NCBI GenBank assembly: GCA_033765305.1
Contig: JANRID010000018.1
Location: 186,001-250,000 of the forward strand
Source: RDXT01 sp033765305
Lineage (GTDB): Bacteria > Bacteroidota > Bacteroidia > J057
DNA: 64,000 nucleotides
Reading direction: 5' to 3'
The notes below the pieces were generated by a model, which saw only the letters and a program-made list of their open reading frames with translations, ran no database searches and was not told the origin of the DNA. Shown here one piece after another: positions 17,332-26,034 of this stretch. A program made the translations under genes and the position numbers. Each line of letters begins with the position of its first letter. The first letter of the stretch is position 1.

Positions 17332-17341
17332 AACTATAGTT
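17332..17341. promoter_or_regulatory. Perfect palindrome before the DUF4325 gene, shared core with the ATPase leader
   Basis: AACTATAGTT is a perfect 10-base palindrome ten bases before the DUF4325 start. Its first eight bases, AACTATAG, recur at 16262-16269, 35 bases before the ATPase start. A common regulator is possible; chance recurrence in AT-rich DNA cannot be excluded. Confidence 0.35.
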
Positions 17342-17351
17342 GCGCCAGACT

Positions 17352-17711
17352 ATGCGCCACCTGAAGCTGCATCTTGCAACGATCATTAGCACCAGCATCC
17401 ACTCGAGGGACACTCTTGCGCTGGTGCTGTCCCGCATTACGCCACAAACCAGGTCGGTAACTTTTGATTTTCAGGGCGTTTCGTTTATCTCCCGATCCTT
17501 TGCCCATCAGTATCTGCACGACATCGAACGGCTACGTCAGCAAGGAATGCAAGTATCGGCGGAACATGCGGGAGAAATGGTGCAATTTATGCTGAACCGG
17601 GTTGCGGAATCCATGAAATCGGCCCGTCCGCAACAGATGCCTGAACTGGATACCTACACGGTCCACAAACTCTCCAGTCTCGACGAACTGGAAGCGCTGC
17701 TTGCCTCCTGA
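17352..17711 (+). CDS. DUF4325 (STAS-like) protein
   Basis: A 119-residue protein with the STAS-like DUF4325 pattern: RSVTFDFQGVSFISRSFAHQYLHDIERLR, then a helix with VQFMLNRVAES. DUF4325 proteins are commonly linked to ATP-binding proteins, and here the partner lies 132 bases upstream. By analogy with anti-sigma-factor antagonists, it could be a phosphorylatable switch bound by the HATPase protein; the serines in FISRSF would be the candidate site. This is inference. The ATG at 17352 is chosen over a TTG four codons upstream. GC is intermediate between the ATPase gene and the genome. Confidence 0.7.
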   Translation: MRHLKLHLATIISTSIHSRDTLALVLSRITPQTRSVTFDFQGVSFISRSFAHQYLHDIERLRQQGMQVSAEHAGEMVQFMLNRVAESMKSARPQQMPELDTYTVHKLSSLDELEALLAS

Positions 17712-17808
17712 CCGCTTGCCAGGGAATAACCGAGGCACTGCTTGCTTTTTCCGCCGGCATATCCCTTCTTGAAGGCCTCAATACCCATCCACCCTTGATG
17801 CCTTCCCG

Positions 17809-18222
17809 ATGATTGCCATCGAAACCCTCGTACATGCGCCCCTGGCAACGGCCTGGGACTGCTGGACCCTGCCGGAGCATATCACCCAGTGGTGCCAGGC
17901 CTCGGAAGACTGGCACGCACCCCGCGCCGAAAACGACCTCCGCCCCGGCGGGCGCTTCTGCACCGTCATGGCTGCCAAAGACGGCAGCGTCTCCTTCGAC
18001 TTTGCCGGCACGTACACCGCCGTCGAGCCGCTGCGGCACATTGCCTATACCCTCGACGACGGGCGCCGGGTGCAGATCGACTTCAGCGCCGACGAAGACG
18101 GCCGCACCCGCGTTGTGCAGCATTTCGAGCCGGAATCCGAAAACCCCGAAGACATGCAGCGCAGCGGCTGGCAGGCCATCCTCGACAGCTTTGCCGCCTA
18201 CACCGCCCGGCACGCAGCCTAA
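17809..18222 (+). CDS. SRPBCC / AHSA1-like domain protein
   Basis: A 137-residue START-like protein: IETLVHAPLATAWDCWTLPEHITQW at the start, GGRFCTVMAAKDGS and FDFAGTYTAVEPLRHIAYTLDDG in the middle, and a C-terminal helix with GWQAILDSFAAYTARH. This is the AHSA1 branch of the SRPBCC fold, a hydrophobic-pocket protein of varied function. No specific ligand can be assigned. It is back at genomic GC and marks the right edge of the AT-rich island. Confidence 0.85.
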   Translation: MIAIETLVHAPLATAWDCWTLPEHITQWCQASEDWHAPRAENDLRPGGRFCTVMAAKDGSVSFDFAGTYTAVEPLRHIAYTLDDGRRVQIDFSADEDGRTRVVQHFEPESENPEDMQRSGWQAILDSFAAYTARHAA

Positions 18223-18268
18223 GTGCGGCAGATGCCCGTCGCCCCGCAGCATTCTTGCCATTCCTGTA

Positions 18269-18276
18269 TATATTTG
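18269..18276 (+). promoter_or_regulatory. -7 promoter box for tpiA
   Basis: TATATTTG, an exact consensus match followed by CCCC, 32 bases before the tpiA ATG. Confidence 0.55.
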
Positions 18277-18308
18277 CCCCGGTTTACCGGAATAAATCCC
18301 CGACTCCT

Positions 18309-19073
18309 ATGCGCAAGAATATTGCCGCCGGCAACTGGAAGATGAACCTCACCCTGCCCCAGGCCCAGGCGCTGGCCAGCGAGGTCGTTCATATGACCCA
18401 GGACGAATACCAGGGCGATGCCCAGGTGATTTTCGCTCCGCCTTTCCCCTACCTCGCGCAGGTGCTGCACCTCGTGAAAGGCCATGCCCGCTTCTCCGTT
18501 GCAGCCCAGAACCTGCATCAGGAAGCCTCCGGCGCCTACACCGGCGAGGTGTCGGCGGAGATGCTGGTTTCGATGGGGGTGACCCACTGCATCCTCGGCC
18601 ACTCCGAGCGCCGCCAGTATTTTGGCGAAAACAACGACCTGCTGGCTAAAAAACTCGACCGCTGCCTGGCCGCCGGGCTGACGCCCATCTTCTGCATCGG
18701 CGAGACACTGGCCGAGCGCGAAGCCGGCAATACCCTCAATATCAACCGGGTGCAGCTGGAGGAAGGCGCTTTTCACCTCGATGCCGAGGCATTCTCCCGC
18801 GTCATCCTCGCCTATGAGCCGGTATGGGCCATCGGCACAGGCAAAACCGCCACGCCGGAGCAGGCGCAGGAGGTGCATGCCTTCATCCGCAGCCTGATTG
18901 CCGGGCGCTACGGCGAAGCCCTGGCCGGCGAGATCAGCATCCTCTACGGCGGCAGCGTGAAGGCCGACAATGCCGTGTCCCTCTTCGGCCAGCCCGACAT
19001 CGACGGCGGCCTGGTGGGCGGCGCCAGCCTCAAATCGCGTGAATTCACCGAGATCATCAAGGCGCTGCCCTGA
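18309..19073 (+). CDS. tpiA: Triosephosphate isomerase
   Basis: A 254-residue enzyme of standard length that interconverts dihydroxyacetone phosphate and glyceraldehyde 3-phosphate. Active-site residues are all present: asparagine and lysine in AAGNWKMN, histidine in LGHSERRQ, glutamate in AYEPVWAIGTG, and the phosphate-binding LYGGSVKADN and GGLVGGAS. The frame continues far upstream into the SRPBCC gene, but the ATG at 18309 is the only start compatible with the family and the promoter. Confidence 0.97.
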   Translation: MRKNIAAGNWKMNLTLPQAQALASEVVHMTQDEYQGDAQVIFAPPFPYLAQVLHLVKGHARFSVAAQNLHQEASGAYTGEVSAEMLVSMGVTHCILGHSERRQYFGENNDLLAKKLDRCLAAGLTPIFCIGETLAEREAGNTLNINRVQLEEGAFHLDAEAFSRVILAYEPVWAIGTGKTATPEQAQEVHAFIRSLIAGRYGEALAGEISILYGGSVKADNAVSLFGQPDIDGGLVGGASLKSREFTEIIKALP

Positions 19074-19164
19074 CCGTACGGCGAACAGGGGCTCAAGCCG
19101 GTCGGCCCGCCGCCCGGAATCGCAGATCCCTTGCGCGCCGAATGCCCTTTTTGTGTAAGTTGAC

Positions 19165-19195
19165 CCTGGCTGCCTGCTGTCACCGGGCAGCCAGG
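19165..19195 (+). promoter_or_regulatory. Stable hairpin in the leader of the M28 peptidase gene
   Basis: CCTGGCTGCC (19165-19174) pairs perfectly with GGCAGCCAGG (19186-19195) over an 11-base loop, ending 24 bases before the ATG. There is no T-run, so it is not a standard terminator of tpiA; it may stop readthrough weakly or shape the leader. Confidence 0.4.
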
Positions 19196-19219
19196 CACAT
19201 TGATCAAACCCCTTGCCAT

Positions 19220-20770
19220 ATGAAGTATTGGATCCCCTTGGTGTGGGCATGCCTCTGGGCGCCCGCCAGCTGGGCGCAGCCTGCCCCCGATCCGGTGGTG
19301 GAGCGCTTCGCCTCGACCATTACCGCCCGCGACCTGCGGGCGCATATGTATTTTCTCGCCGACGACCTGCTCGAAGGCCGTGAAACCGGCGAGCGCGGCA
19401 TGCACCTGGCTGCGCATTACATCCGGACCCAGTTCCGCCGCCTGGGCCTGCCCGGCGCCGTGGGGCCCGACGAGTATTACCAGACGTATTATGTGAACTG
19501 GAGCGAAGTGTCGGAGTCTTCTCTGAAGATCGGGAAAAAATCCTACGGCTACGGCGAGGGCTACTTCCACCTCCAGCAGCGGCTGCCGGCGTCTTTTCCG
19601 GCTGAGCTGGCCTTTGCAGGCTTCGGACTCCAGACCGAGGGCTACAACAACCTGCAGCACACCCGCCTCGCCGGCAAAACTGCCGTCGTGATGGCCGGTG
19701 ATCCGGCAGGAAGCAAGGCCCCTTCCAACCGCTTCGCGCAGCTGTTCAGCTGGATTTCACGCTCGGAATCGGTCGAGGCTGCCGGCGCAGCAGCCATGCT
19801 GCTGCTGCTGCCCGATACCGTGTACAATGCCGTGCGCCGCTTCGCCAGCTCCCGCAGCTCCTCGATCTCAGGCGAGGAAGAGCAGGAGTTTCCGGTGCTG
19901 ATCGTCTCCGAGTCGCTGGGAAAGCAGCTGCTGGAGGCGGCTGGCCAGGACTGGGCGCAGCTGGCCGGCCAGCTCAAAACCAGCGATGCAGTGCCGGCGC
20001 TGGATTTCAAAAAAGCGAAGTTTTCCTTCAGCTGCGTCAGCGACGGCGGCTCCAAGCCTGCCATGAATGTGCTGGGCTATCTCGAAGGCACCGACAAGGC
20101 CGATGAAGTGCTGGTCATCACCGGCCACTACGACCATATCGGCATCACCAACGGCGAGATCAACAACGGCGCCGATGACGATGCGTCCGGCACCTCGACC
20201 GTGCTCGAACTGGCGGAGGCCTTCACCGAGGCTGCCCGTGCAGGCTACCGGCCCCGCCGCAGCATCCTCTTCATGACGGTGTCGGGGGAGGAAAAAGGCC
20301 TATGGGGTTCGGAATTTTATGCCAACCACCCGGTGTATCCGATCGCCAATACCGTCGCCAACCTGAATATCGACATGATCGGACGCATCGATCCGCGCTA
20401 CGAGAAGCTGGCCGATTCCACGAACTACGTCTATATCATCGGCTCCGACAAGCTCAGCACCCAGCTGCATGAGGCCAACGAAGCCGCCAACCAGGCCTAT
20501 ACGAATCTGGTGCTCGATTACACCTACAACGACGACAAAGACCCCAACCGCTTCTACTACCGGAGCGATCACTACAATTTTGCCGAAAAAGGCATTCCGA
20601 TCATCTTCTACTTCACCGGCACGCACGTGGATTACCACCGCCCGACGGACGATCCGCACAAGATCCGCTACGAAAAAACGGCCAAAATCGCCCGGCTGGT
20701 CTTCGCAACCGCCTGGGACCTGGCCAACCGCGAGTCGCGCCCGGTGGTGGACAAACCGGTGAAACCATGA
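19220..20770 (+). CDS. Secreted M28-family zinc aminopeptidase
   Basis: A 516-residue exported peptidase: signal peptide (IPLVWACLWAPASWAQ), a PA-like insert in the first half (residues about 100-230), and the M28 catalytic domain from about residue 270. Zinc and catalytic residues are visible in TGHYDHIG, NNGADDDASG, SGEEKGLWG, NIDMIGR and RSDHYNF. It should release amino acids from peptides in the periplasm or outside. The start at 19220 gives a proper signal peptide. Its stop overlaps the next start by four bases (ATGA), so translation is coupled. Confidence 0.92.
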   Translation: MKYWIPLVWACLWAPASWAQPAPDPVVERFASTITARDLRAHMYFLADDLLEGRETGERGMHLAAHYIRTQFRRLGLPGAVGPDEYYQTYYVNWSEVSESSLKIGKKSYGYGEGYFHLQQRLPASFPAELAFAGFGLQTEGYNNLQHTRLAGKTAVVMAGDPAGSKAPSNRFAQLFSWISRSESVEAAGAAAMLLLLPDTVYNAVRRFASSRSSSISGEEEQEFPVLIVSESLGKQLLEAAGQDWAQLAGQLKTSDAVPALDFKKAKFSFSCVSDGGSKPAMNVLGYLEGTDKADEVLVITGHYDHIGITNGEINNGADDDASGTSTVLELAEAFTEAARAGYRPRRSILFMTVSGEEKGLWGSEFYANHPVYPIANTVANLNIDMIGRIDPRYEKLADSTNYVYIIGSDKLSTQLHEANEAANQAYTNLVLDYTYNDDKDPNRFYYRSDHYNFAEKGIPIIFYFTGTHVDYHRPTDDPHKIRYEKTAKIARLVFATAWDLANRESRPVVDKPVKP

Positions 20771-21858
20771 GCATTCAGGCTCGTCCGCTGCTGATCCTGG
20801 CAGGCCTCCTCGTATTGGGGGGCCTGCTCTGGTATTTTTCCAGCATCCTCGTGTACCTGATCGCTGCGGCCATCCTGGCCCTGATCGGGCGGCCGCTGAT
20901 GAACCTGCTCGGACGGATCCGCATCCGGAAGTGGATGCTGCCTTCGGCCCTGCGGGCGGTTATTACCCTGGCCCTGCTGTACGGAGCGGTGGGGATCAAT
21001 TTTGCCATTCTCGTTCCGACGGTGCTGGCACAGATCAATCAGGTCAAAAACCTCGACGCGGCAGCCATCGAGCAGGGGCTGCAGGCGCCGATTTCCCAGG
21101 CCGAAGCGCTTCTGCGCCAGTACGGGCTTGCCGACACCGTCCAGGTGGAGCAGTACATTCAGGAGCGGGTCGTGAGCATCGTGTCCGAGATCAATGTTAC
21201 CCGCATCCTCAATGGCATTGCCGGGGTGACGGGCGATTTCCTCGTCGGCTTATCCTCGATTACATTCATCGCCTTTTTCTTCCTCAAAGAACGCAACCTC
21301 TTCTCCCGGATCGTGCTGACCGCGACGCCGGATGCGCATATCGAGAAGATCAAGAACGTCATGCAGCACTCGCAGGGCCTGCTGCAGCGCTATTTTCTGG
21401 GCGTGCTGGGCGAAACGCTGCTGGTCGGGGCGCTGATCTCGCTGGCGCTGTGGATGCTCGGCATCGACAATGCAGTGCTCATCGGCGTGTTTGGAGGCCT
21501 GCTCAACATCATTCCCTACCTGGGGCCGCTGCTGGGTGCCGCGCTGGGCGTATCGCTCACGCTGCTGGGGCATCTGCACCTCGACTACGCGACCGAACTG
21601 CTCCCCATGGCGGGGCAGGTGGCGGTGGTATTTCTCTCGGTGCAGGCCATCGACAACTTTCTCCTGCAGCCGCTGATTTTCTCCAACAGCGTCAACGCCC
21701 ACCCGCTGGAGATCTTCCTCGTGATTCTGATGGCCGGCATGGCCGGCGGGGTGGCGGGCATGATCGCTGCCGTACCGGGCTATACGGTGCTGCGCGTGGT
21801 GGCGCGGGAGTTTTTCTCCGAATTTAAAATTGTCCAGACCATGACCCGCGAACTGTAG
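20767..21858 (+). CDS. AI-2E family transporter (PerM-like permease)
   Basis: A 363-residue integral membrane protein with about eight helices and the soluble insert between helices 3 and 4 (VQVEQYIQERVVSIVSEINV) that marks the AI-2E transporter family. Typical motifs: SSITFIAFFFLKERNLF and the C-terminal glycine-rich IIPYLGPLLGAALGV. Members export small molecules or sodium; the AI-2 role of TqsA does not hold for all. The overlap with the M28 peptidase gene suggests coupled expression, perhaps export related to peptide use. Confidence 0.88.
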   Translation: MSIQARPLLILAGLLVLGGLLWYFSSILVYLIAAAILALIGRPLMNLLGRIRIRKWMLPSALRAVITLALLYGAVGINFAILVPTVLAQINQVKNLDAAAIEQGLQAPISQAEALLRQYGLADTVQVEQYIQERVVSIVSEINVTRILNGIAGVTGDFLVGLSSITFIAFFFLKERNLFSRIVLTATPDAHIEKIKNVMQHSQGLLQRYFLGVLGETLLVGALISLALWMLGIDNAVLIGVFGGLLNIIPYLGPLLGAALGVSLTLLGHLHLDYATELLPMAGQVAVVFLSVQAIDNFLLQPLIFSNSVNAHPLEIFLVILMAGMAGGVAGMIAAVPGYTVLRVVAREFFSEFKIVQTMTREL

Positions 21859-21883
21859 CGGGCAGCGCCAATCTCCGACGGCC

Positions 21884-22423
21884 ATGACCTTGTCGCAGCA
21901 TGCAAAGCACTACGCCTCTGCCCGCCATGAGGCGGTCTGCCACCGCTACGGAAACCGTCCGTACGCCTACCACTTGCAGATGGTGGCCGATACGGCCGGT
22001 CTGTTTCTCGACGGATACCCCCCGGCAGAGCGGGAGGTAATCCTCGCAGCCTGCTGGTGCCACGACCTGATCGAGGATGCGCGGGAGACCTACAACGACG
22101 TGAAGGCGCAGGTGGGCGAAACGGTGGCCGAGATCGTATTTGCGCTGACCAACGAAAAAGGCCGCACCCGTGCGGAACGCGCCAATGATCGCTATTATGC
22201 CGGCATCCGGGCAACGCCGCATGCCGCGCTGGTCAAGCTCTGCGACCGCATCGCCAACGTGCGCGCATCGCGCGAGGACGGCGGCCGGCTCTTCGAAGTG
22301 TACCGGGCCGAATATCCCGGGTTCCGGGAAAAACTCTACGAGCCGGGCAAGCTGGAAGCCCTCTGGTCCAGGCTGGAGGCGGAACTGGCATGGAACGCTG
22401 ATCCGTTCGCGCTGCCGGAATGA
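21884..22423 (+). CDS. HD-domain metal-dependent phosphohydrolase
   Basis: A 179-residue single-domain HD protein. Metal ligands are visible as H in AYHLQMVADT (residue about 30), the HD doublet in CWCHDLIEDARETY (about 63-64) and D in KLCDRIANV. The pattern with the ED pair after HD is that of RelA/SpoT-type hydrolase domains and of MESH1-like small hydrolases, so (p)ppGpp or a related nucleotide is a candidate substrate. No synthetase or TGS domain follows. It is likely independent of the capsule genes downstream. Confidence 0.8.
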   Translation: MTLSQHAKHYASARHEAVCHRYGNRPYAYHLQMVADTAGLFLDGYPPAEREVILAACWCHDLIEDARETYNDVKAQVGETVAEIVFALTNEKGRTRAERANDRYYAGIRATPHAALVKLCDRIANVRASREDGGRLFEVYRAEYPGFREKLYEPGKLEALWSRLEAELAWNADPFALPE

Positions 22424-22502
22424 CCATTTGGGGGGCCTGATATTCCTTTGGGGCAATGAAAATTACCGCTGGCTGCACAAGACCCGGCAGAGGCCCGGCT
22501 TT

Positions 22503-22543
22503 AGCCGTATTTTGAGACAAAATTCGGCTTGGCCTTACATTAT
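22503..22543 (+). promoter_or_regulatory. Imperfect palindrome overlapping the promoter of the Wzz/Wzc pair
   Basis: Two 12-base arms (22503-22514 and 22518-22529) with one mismatch are separated by AGA: AGCCGtATTTTG and CAAAATtCGGCT. The left arm ends in TTTG (22511-22514), a -33-like element; TACATTAT at 22536-22543 is a weak -7. An operator covering the promoter six bases before the ATG at 22549 is plausible. Confidence 0.45.
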
Positions 22544-22548
22544 ACGGG

Positions 22549-23802
22549 ATGTTTCACCGGTTGTATCTGCTGGTTCTGCTGATCCTGCCGCCTGCGGCGG
22601 TATCGCTGGGCGTGTACGCCCTGCTGCAGCGCCTGCCGGTACAGCACACCGCTGCATGTACCCTGGACATCCTGCCTTTCCGGTCCCCGGCGGGAGACAG
22701 CCTGCTGCAGCTGAGCAGCGCAGGCGCGCCGCTTCCCGACCGGGTGCAAGTGGTGCTCCGCAACCTGGATCATCCCGAGCCCTATGCCCTTACTGCCTTT
22801 GCCCTGGCGCTGCACGACCTGCGGGAGACGCCCTGGAGCCCCTCTTTCCAGACGCTGGAGAGCTACACGCCCAGCGCGCGCGCGTGGATCGCGACCCTGC
22901 TGGAGCGCAAGCTCAAGGCCCAGGACGGTGTCCTGACCGGCGATCCGGACGATCTGCTGATCGCCGACGTGCTCGGCAAGCTTGGCTACCAGCCGGAGGC
23001 GCTCCGCACCCTCTTCGACTTCCGGCCGGCGCCGGAGCATCCGCTGGTGTACCTGCAGGTGCAGGGGGAAAGCAGCGAAGCGGCAGCATTCATGGCTCGG
23101 CAGTTTGCCCGTCACTTCATCCGGTATCATGCACGGGTCGAGCGGGAGCGGATTTCCATGCAGCTTGCGCTGCTGGAGCAGGTGACGGTGCAGCAGGAGC
23201 CATATCTGGCGCAGAAGAAGCAGCAGCTGGAGCAGGCCCTCAGCCTGCCCCGCGCAGCAGCATCCCAGCCCGGCGTACAGGAGCTGCTCCGGCAGATCCG
23301 CCAGCTGGAAAGCGCCCTGCAGGAGGAACGTGTCCGCGCAGCTTCGCTGCGGACACAGCTCGCGCCCCGCAATCCGGAGCGGAATGCCGCCTACAGCATC
23401 GTGCCGGTCCGGGACGAGGACCGCACCTCGGACACCAGCAGCGAAACCGCCATCGCGCTGGGCGTCAGCCTGGCACGCGTCACCCTGCTGGAGCAGGAGC
23501 TCGAGTCGGCCTATCTCCGCCTCGAACAGCTGCTGCAAGGCCGCCTCGAATCCATGGAGGCGAGCTATCAGGCGGGCACCGCACGGCAGCAGGCCCTGCA
23601 GCATGAGATGCTGGCTACCGCAGCGCTCCTGGCAGGCGTAGACCAGGAGGTGAGCGTGCGGAACGACCTCCGGACCCGGTCGCCGCTGCAGATCGCCTCG
23701 CGGGTGCTGGCTGCCATGGCCGGCATCAGCGCATTTTTATTCTGGACGGCCAGCTTATCTTACACCGGACGCCTGCGGCCCAGGCGTGCAGGGAAAAAAT
23801 AA
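22549..23802 (+). CDS. Wzz-like polysaccharide chain-length protein without kinase domain
   Basis: A 417-residue inner-membrane protein with two terminal helices (YLLVLLILPPAAVSLGVYAL at residues 5-24; VLAAMAGISAFLFWTASLSY near 388-407) and a periplasmic coiled-coil-rich domain between, for example QLALLEQVTVQQEPYLAQKK. This is the polysaccharide copolymerase topology. The sequence is divergent and a specific family could not be read off. It is directly upstream of a Wzc-like gene (42 bases), as in Wzz/Wzc or GumC type systems. Confidence 0.7.
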   Translation: MFHRLYLLVLLILPPAAVSLGVYALLQRLPVQHTAACTLDILPFRSPAGDSLLQLSSAGAPLPDRVQVVLRNLDHPEPYALTAFALALHDLRETPWSPSFQTLESYTPSARAWIATLLERKLKAQDGVLTGDPDDLLIADVLGKLGYQPEALRTLFDFRPAPEHPLVYLQVQGESSEAAAFMARQFARHFIRYHARVERERISMQLALLEQVTVQQEPYLAQKKQQLEQALSLPRAAASQPGVQELLRQIRQLESALQEERVRAASLRTQLAPRNPERNAAYSIVPVRDEDRTSDTSSETAIALGVSLARVTLLEQELESAYLRLEQLLQGRLESMEASYQAGTARQQALQHEMLATAALLAGVDQEVSVRNDLRTRSPLQIASRVLAAMAGISAFLFWTASLSYTGRLRPRRAGKK

Positions 23803-23804
23803 TA

Positions 23805-23812
23805 TACCTTTG
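23805..23812 (+). promoter_or_regulatory. -7 promoter box before the Wzc-like gene
   Basis: TACCTTTG, exact consensus, 32 bases before the ATG at 23845 and directly after the stop of the preceding gene, so the Wzc-like gene may also be transcribed alone. Confidence 0.5.
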
Positions 23813-23844
23813 TTGCACTTGCTCCTTGCCGGGAATGTATCATT

Positions 23845-26025
23845 ATGGACCTGAACAGCTTTTTACGGGTATTGCAGCGGCGAAAGTGGCTGATCCTGGC
23901 CATCACCTCGGTGGCGGTGATCACAACCTTTGTCATCTCCAGCCGCACGGCACGGGTGTACCGGGCCAGCGGCCAGCTCGCTACCGGCATTGTGGATACC
24001 CATGACCCGTTTTTCGCATCCGGCACGGGCAGCCAGCCGCAGCAGCGCTTCGCCGTAGAAGCCCAGTTCAAAAATGTGGAGGAACAGCTGCGCTCGGTGC
24101 AGGTGCTGCAGCTGGTATCGTTTCAGCTCATGCTGCACGACCTCGAAAAAACCGATCCCTTCCGCGACCTCACGCCGGTGCGCCAGGCATACACGGCGGA
24201 AGAGCTGCGCGTAGCCCGCGAGCGCTACCGGCTCAAACTGGAAGGCCTCGAACCGCTGCATTCTGCCGACGAGCTGGAACGCAAGCATCTGCGCATGCTC
24301 CGCATCATGAACTACGACCCCGAGTCGCTGCTGGCATATCTGTATATCAAGCGCATTCCCGGCACCGATTTCATCGGGATCGAGTTCTCCTCTGAAAATC
24401 CCTACCTCTCCGCCTTCGTCGTCAATACCCTGTGCCAGGAGTTCATCCGCTACTATGCCAACAGCAAGGCGGAGCGCTCGCGCACGTCGATCGAGTTTTA
24501 CAGCAGCCTGGTCGCGGAGAAAAAACAGGATCTGGACGAAAAAATCCGCGCATGGGAAGCCCAGCAGGCGGCAGGCGGCCGGCCGGATGCCGTCAACCCG
24601 GTGCGGGAGGTGCTGGATCCGCTGGCGCAGCTGGAGCAGCAGCGTGCCAGCGCATCGCAGGAAATGGCCGAGGCAGAACGCCAGCTGACTGCCATTCACG
24701 CACAGCTCCCTGCCAATGAGCAGGTTTCGTTCATCTCGCGGGAAAGCGAGCGCGGCCGTACCCTCGCCCTGCTGCTGCTGAGCCGGATGAACCGCCTCAA
24801 TCAGCGCTGGGTGCGCTCCGGCTTTCAGGCCCTCAGCGCCCGCGATTCGCTCGAAAATACCCGGATCGAACTCCGCAGCGAACTGGTGCGCAGCCTGTCC
24901 GAGCAGCAGCCGGATCTGGACCCTGCCCGGCGCCAGCTGATGGAGCAGAAGATCGCGGCAGATGTGACCATGGAGGTGCTGCGCGAGCGCATCCGGGCCA
25001 TCGACCAGGAACTGCGGCGGCTCAGCAGCCAGGCAGGTACCTTTACCGCATCCGACGGCAGCGTCCTGCCCGAAAACCGGGAGCTGGAAATTGCACGCGA
25101 TGCCTACCTCATCGTGCTGAACAAGCTCAACGAGGCCAAGTTCTCCGCCCTGGAACCCGTCACCAGTTCCATGACCCAGGTCGCCTTCGTCCAGCCTCCG
25201 GACCGCCCCGAACCCTCCAAAACCATGCTGCTCACGGCCCTGTCCGGCCTGGTCAGCATCTCGCTCTGTGTCGTAGGGCTTTTTCTCCTCGAATACCTCG
25301 ATACGTCCATCCGATTTCCGTCCCGGCTCCGCACCCTCACCGGGCTCGAACTGCTCGGACCGCTCAACCGCCTCCACACCGTCAACCTCGACCTCGGCGC
25401 ACTCTTCAGCGAAAACCATGCGAACCCTTCGCTGGAAAGCTACAAGCAACTGCTCCGCAAAATCCGCTACGAAGTGAGCGAGGCGGGCCCCCGCACCCTG
25501 CTCATTACCAGCACCCGTGAGGGCGCCGGCAAAACCTCGCTGATGGTCTCGCTCGGATACTCGCTCAGCCTCAGCGGAAAGCGTGTCCTGCTGATCGATA
25601 CCAATTTCAAGCACAATGCCCTCACCCGGCTCACCTCTGCTACGCCCAGCCTCGAATCCTACCTCAACCGCGAAATTCCCTTCAAACAGCTCATATCCAA
25701 GTCGATTTTCGACAACCTCGATGTGATCGGCTGCGAAGGCAGCAGCTTCTCGCCGGCAGAAATGCTCAAAACCGACGAATTCGAACAGCTGCTGATCGAG
25801 CTGGCAGGGGTATATGATTTTATCCTGTTCGAAGGTGCCGCCCTCAATGCATATCCCGACACCAAAGAGCTCACCCGCTTCGCAGCACGGGTGCTGCCCG
25901 TCTTTTCTGCTACCCACAGCATCACCGCCGGCGACCTTACCGGCGTCGCCTATCTGAAATCGCTGGGCAGCAAGCTCATGCCTGCTGTCCTGAACAAGGT
26001 CGAAAGCCAGAACCTGAACCTCTGA
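23845..26025 (+). CDS. Wzc-like polysaccharide copolymerase with BY-kinase-type ATPase domain
   Basis: A 726-residue protein: N-terminal cytosolic stretch and membrane helix (KWLILAITSVAVITTFVI), a long periplasmic coiled-coil region to about residue 450, a second helix (LLTALSGLVSISLCVVGLFLL), and a C-terminal P-loop domain. Walker A is TSTREGAGKTS (about residues 555-565) and Walker A-prime is VLLIDTNF. This is the bacterial tyrosine kinase (Wzc/CpsD) arrangement that controls capsule or EPS export. The C-terminus (VESQNLNL) has no tyrosine cluster, so autophosphorylation in the usual way is doubtful. Confidence 0.85.
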   Translation: MDLNSFLRVLQRRKWLILAITSVAVITTFVISSRTARVYRASGQLATGIVDTHDPFFASGTGSQPQQRFAVEAQFKNVEEQLRSVQVLQLVSFQLMLHDLEKTDPFRDLTPVRQAYTAEELRVARERYRLKLEGLEPLHSADELERKHLRMLRIMNYDPESLLAYLYIKRIPGTDFIGIEFSSENPYLSAFVVNTLCQEFIRYYANSKAERSRTSIEFYSSLVAEKKQDLDEKIRAWEAQQAAGGRPDAVNPVREVLDPLAQLEQQRASASQEMAEAERQLTAIHAQLPANEQVSFISRESERGRTLALLLLSRMNRLNQRWVRSGFQALSARDSLENTRIELRSELVRSLSEQQPDLDPARRQLMEQKIAADVTMEVLRERIRAIDQELRRLSSQAGTFTASDGSVLPENRELEIARDAYLIVLNKLNEAKFSALEPVTSSMTQVAFVQPPDRPEPSKTMLLTALSGLVSISLCVVGLFLLEYLDTSIRFPSRLRTLTGLELLGPLNRLHTVNLDLGALFSENHANPSLESYKQLLRKIRYEVSEAGPRTLLITSTREGAGKTSLMVSLGYSLSLSGKRVLLIDTNFKHNALTRLTSATPSLESYLNREIPFKQLISKSIFDNLDVIGCEGSSFSPAEMLKTDEFEQLLIELAGVYDFILFEGAALNAYPDTKELTRFAARVLPVFSATHSITAGDLTGVAYLKSLGSKLMPAVLNKVESQNLNL

Positions 26026-26034
26026 CCGGCCCCC

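Noticed and set aside
23863..25917. 684-codon open frame antisense to the Wzc-like gene
   Set aside because: Shadow of a gene with clear Walker motifs and membrane helices.
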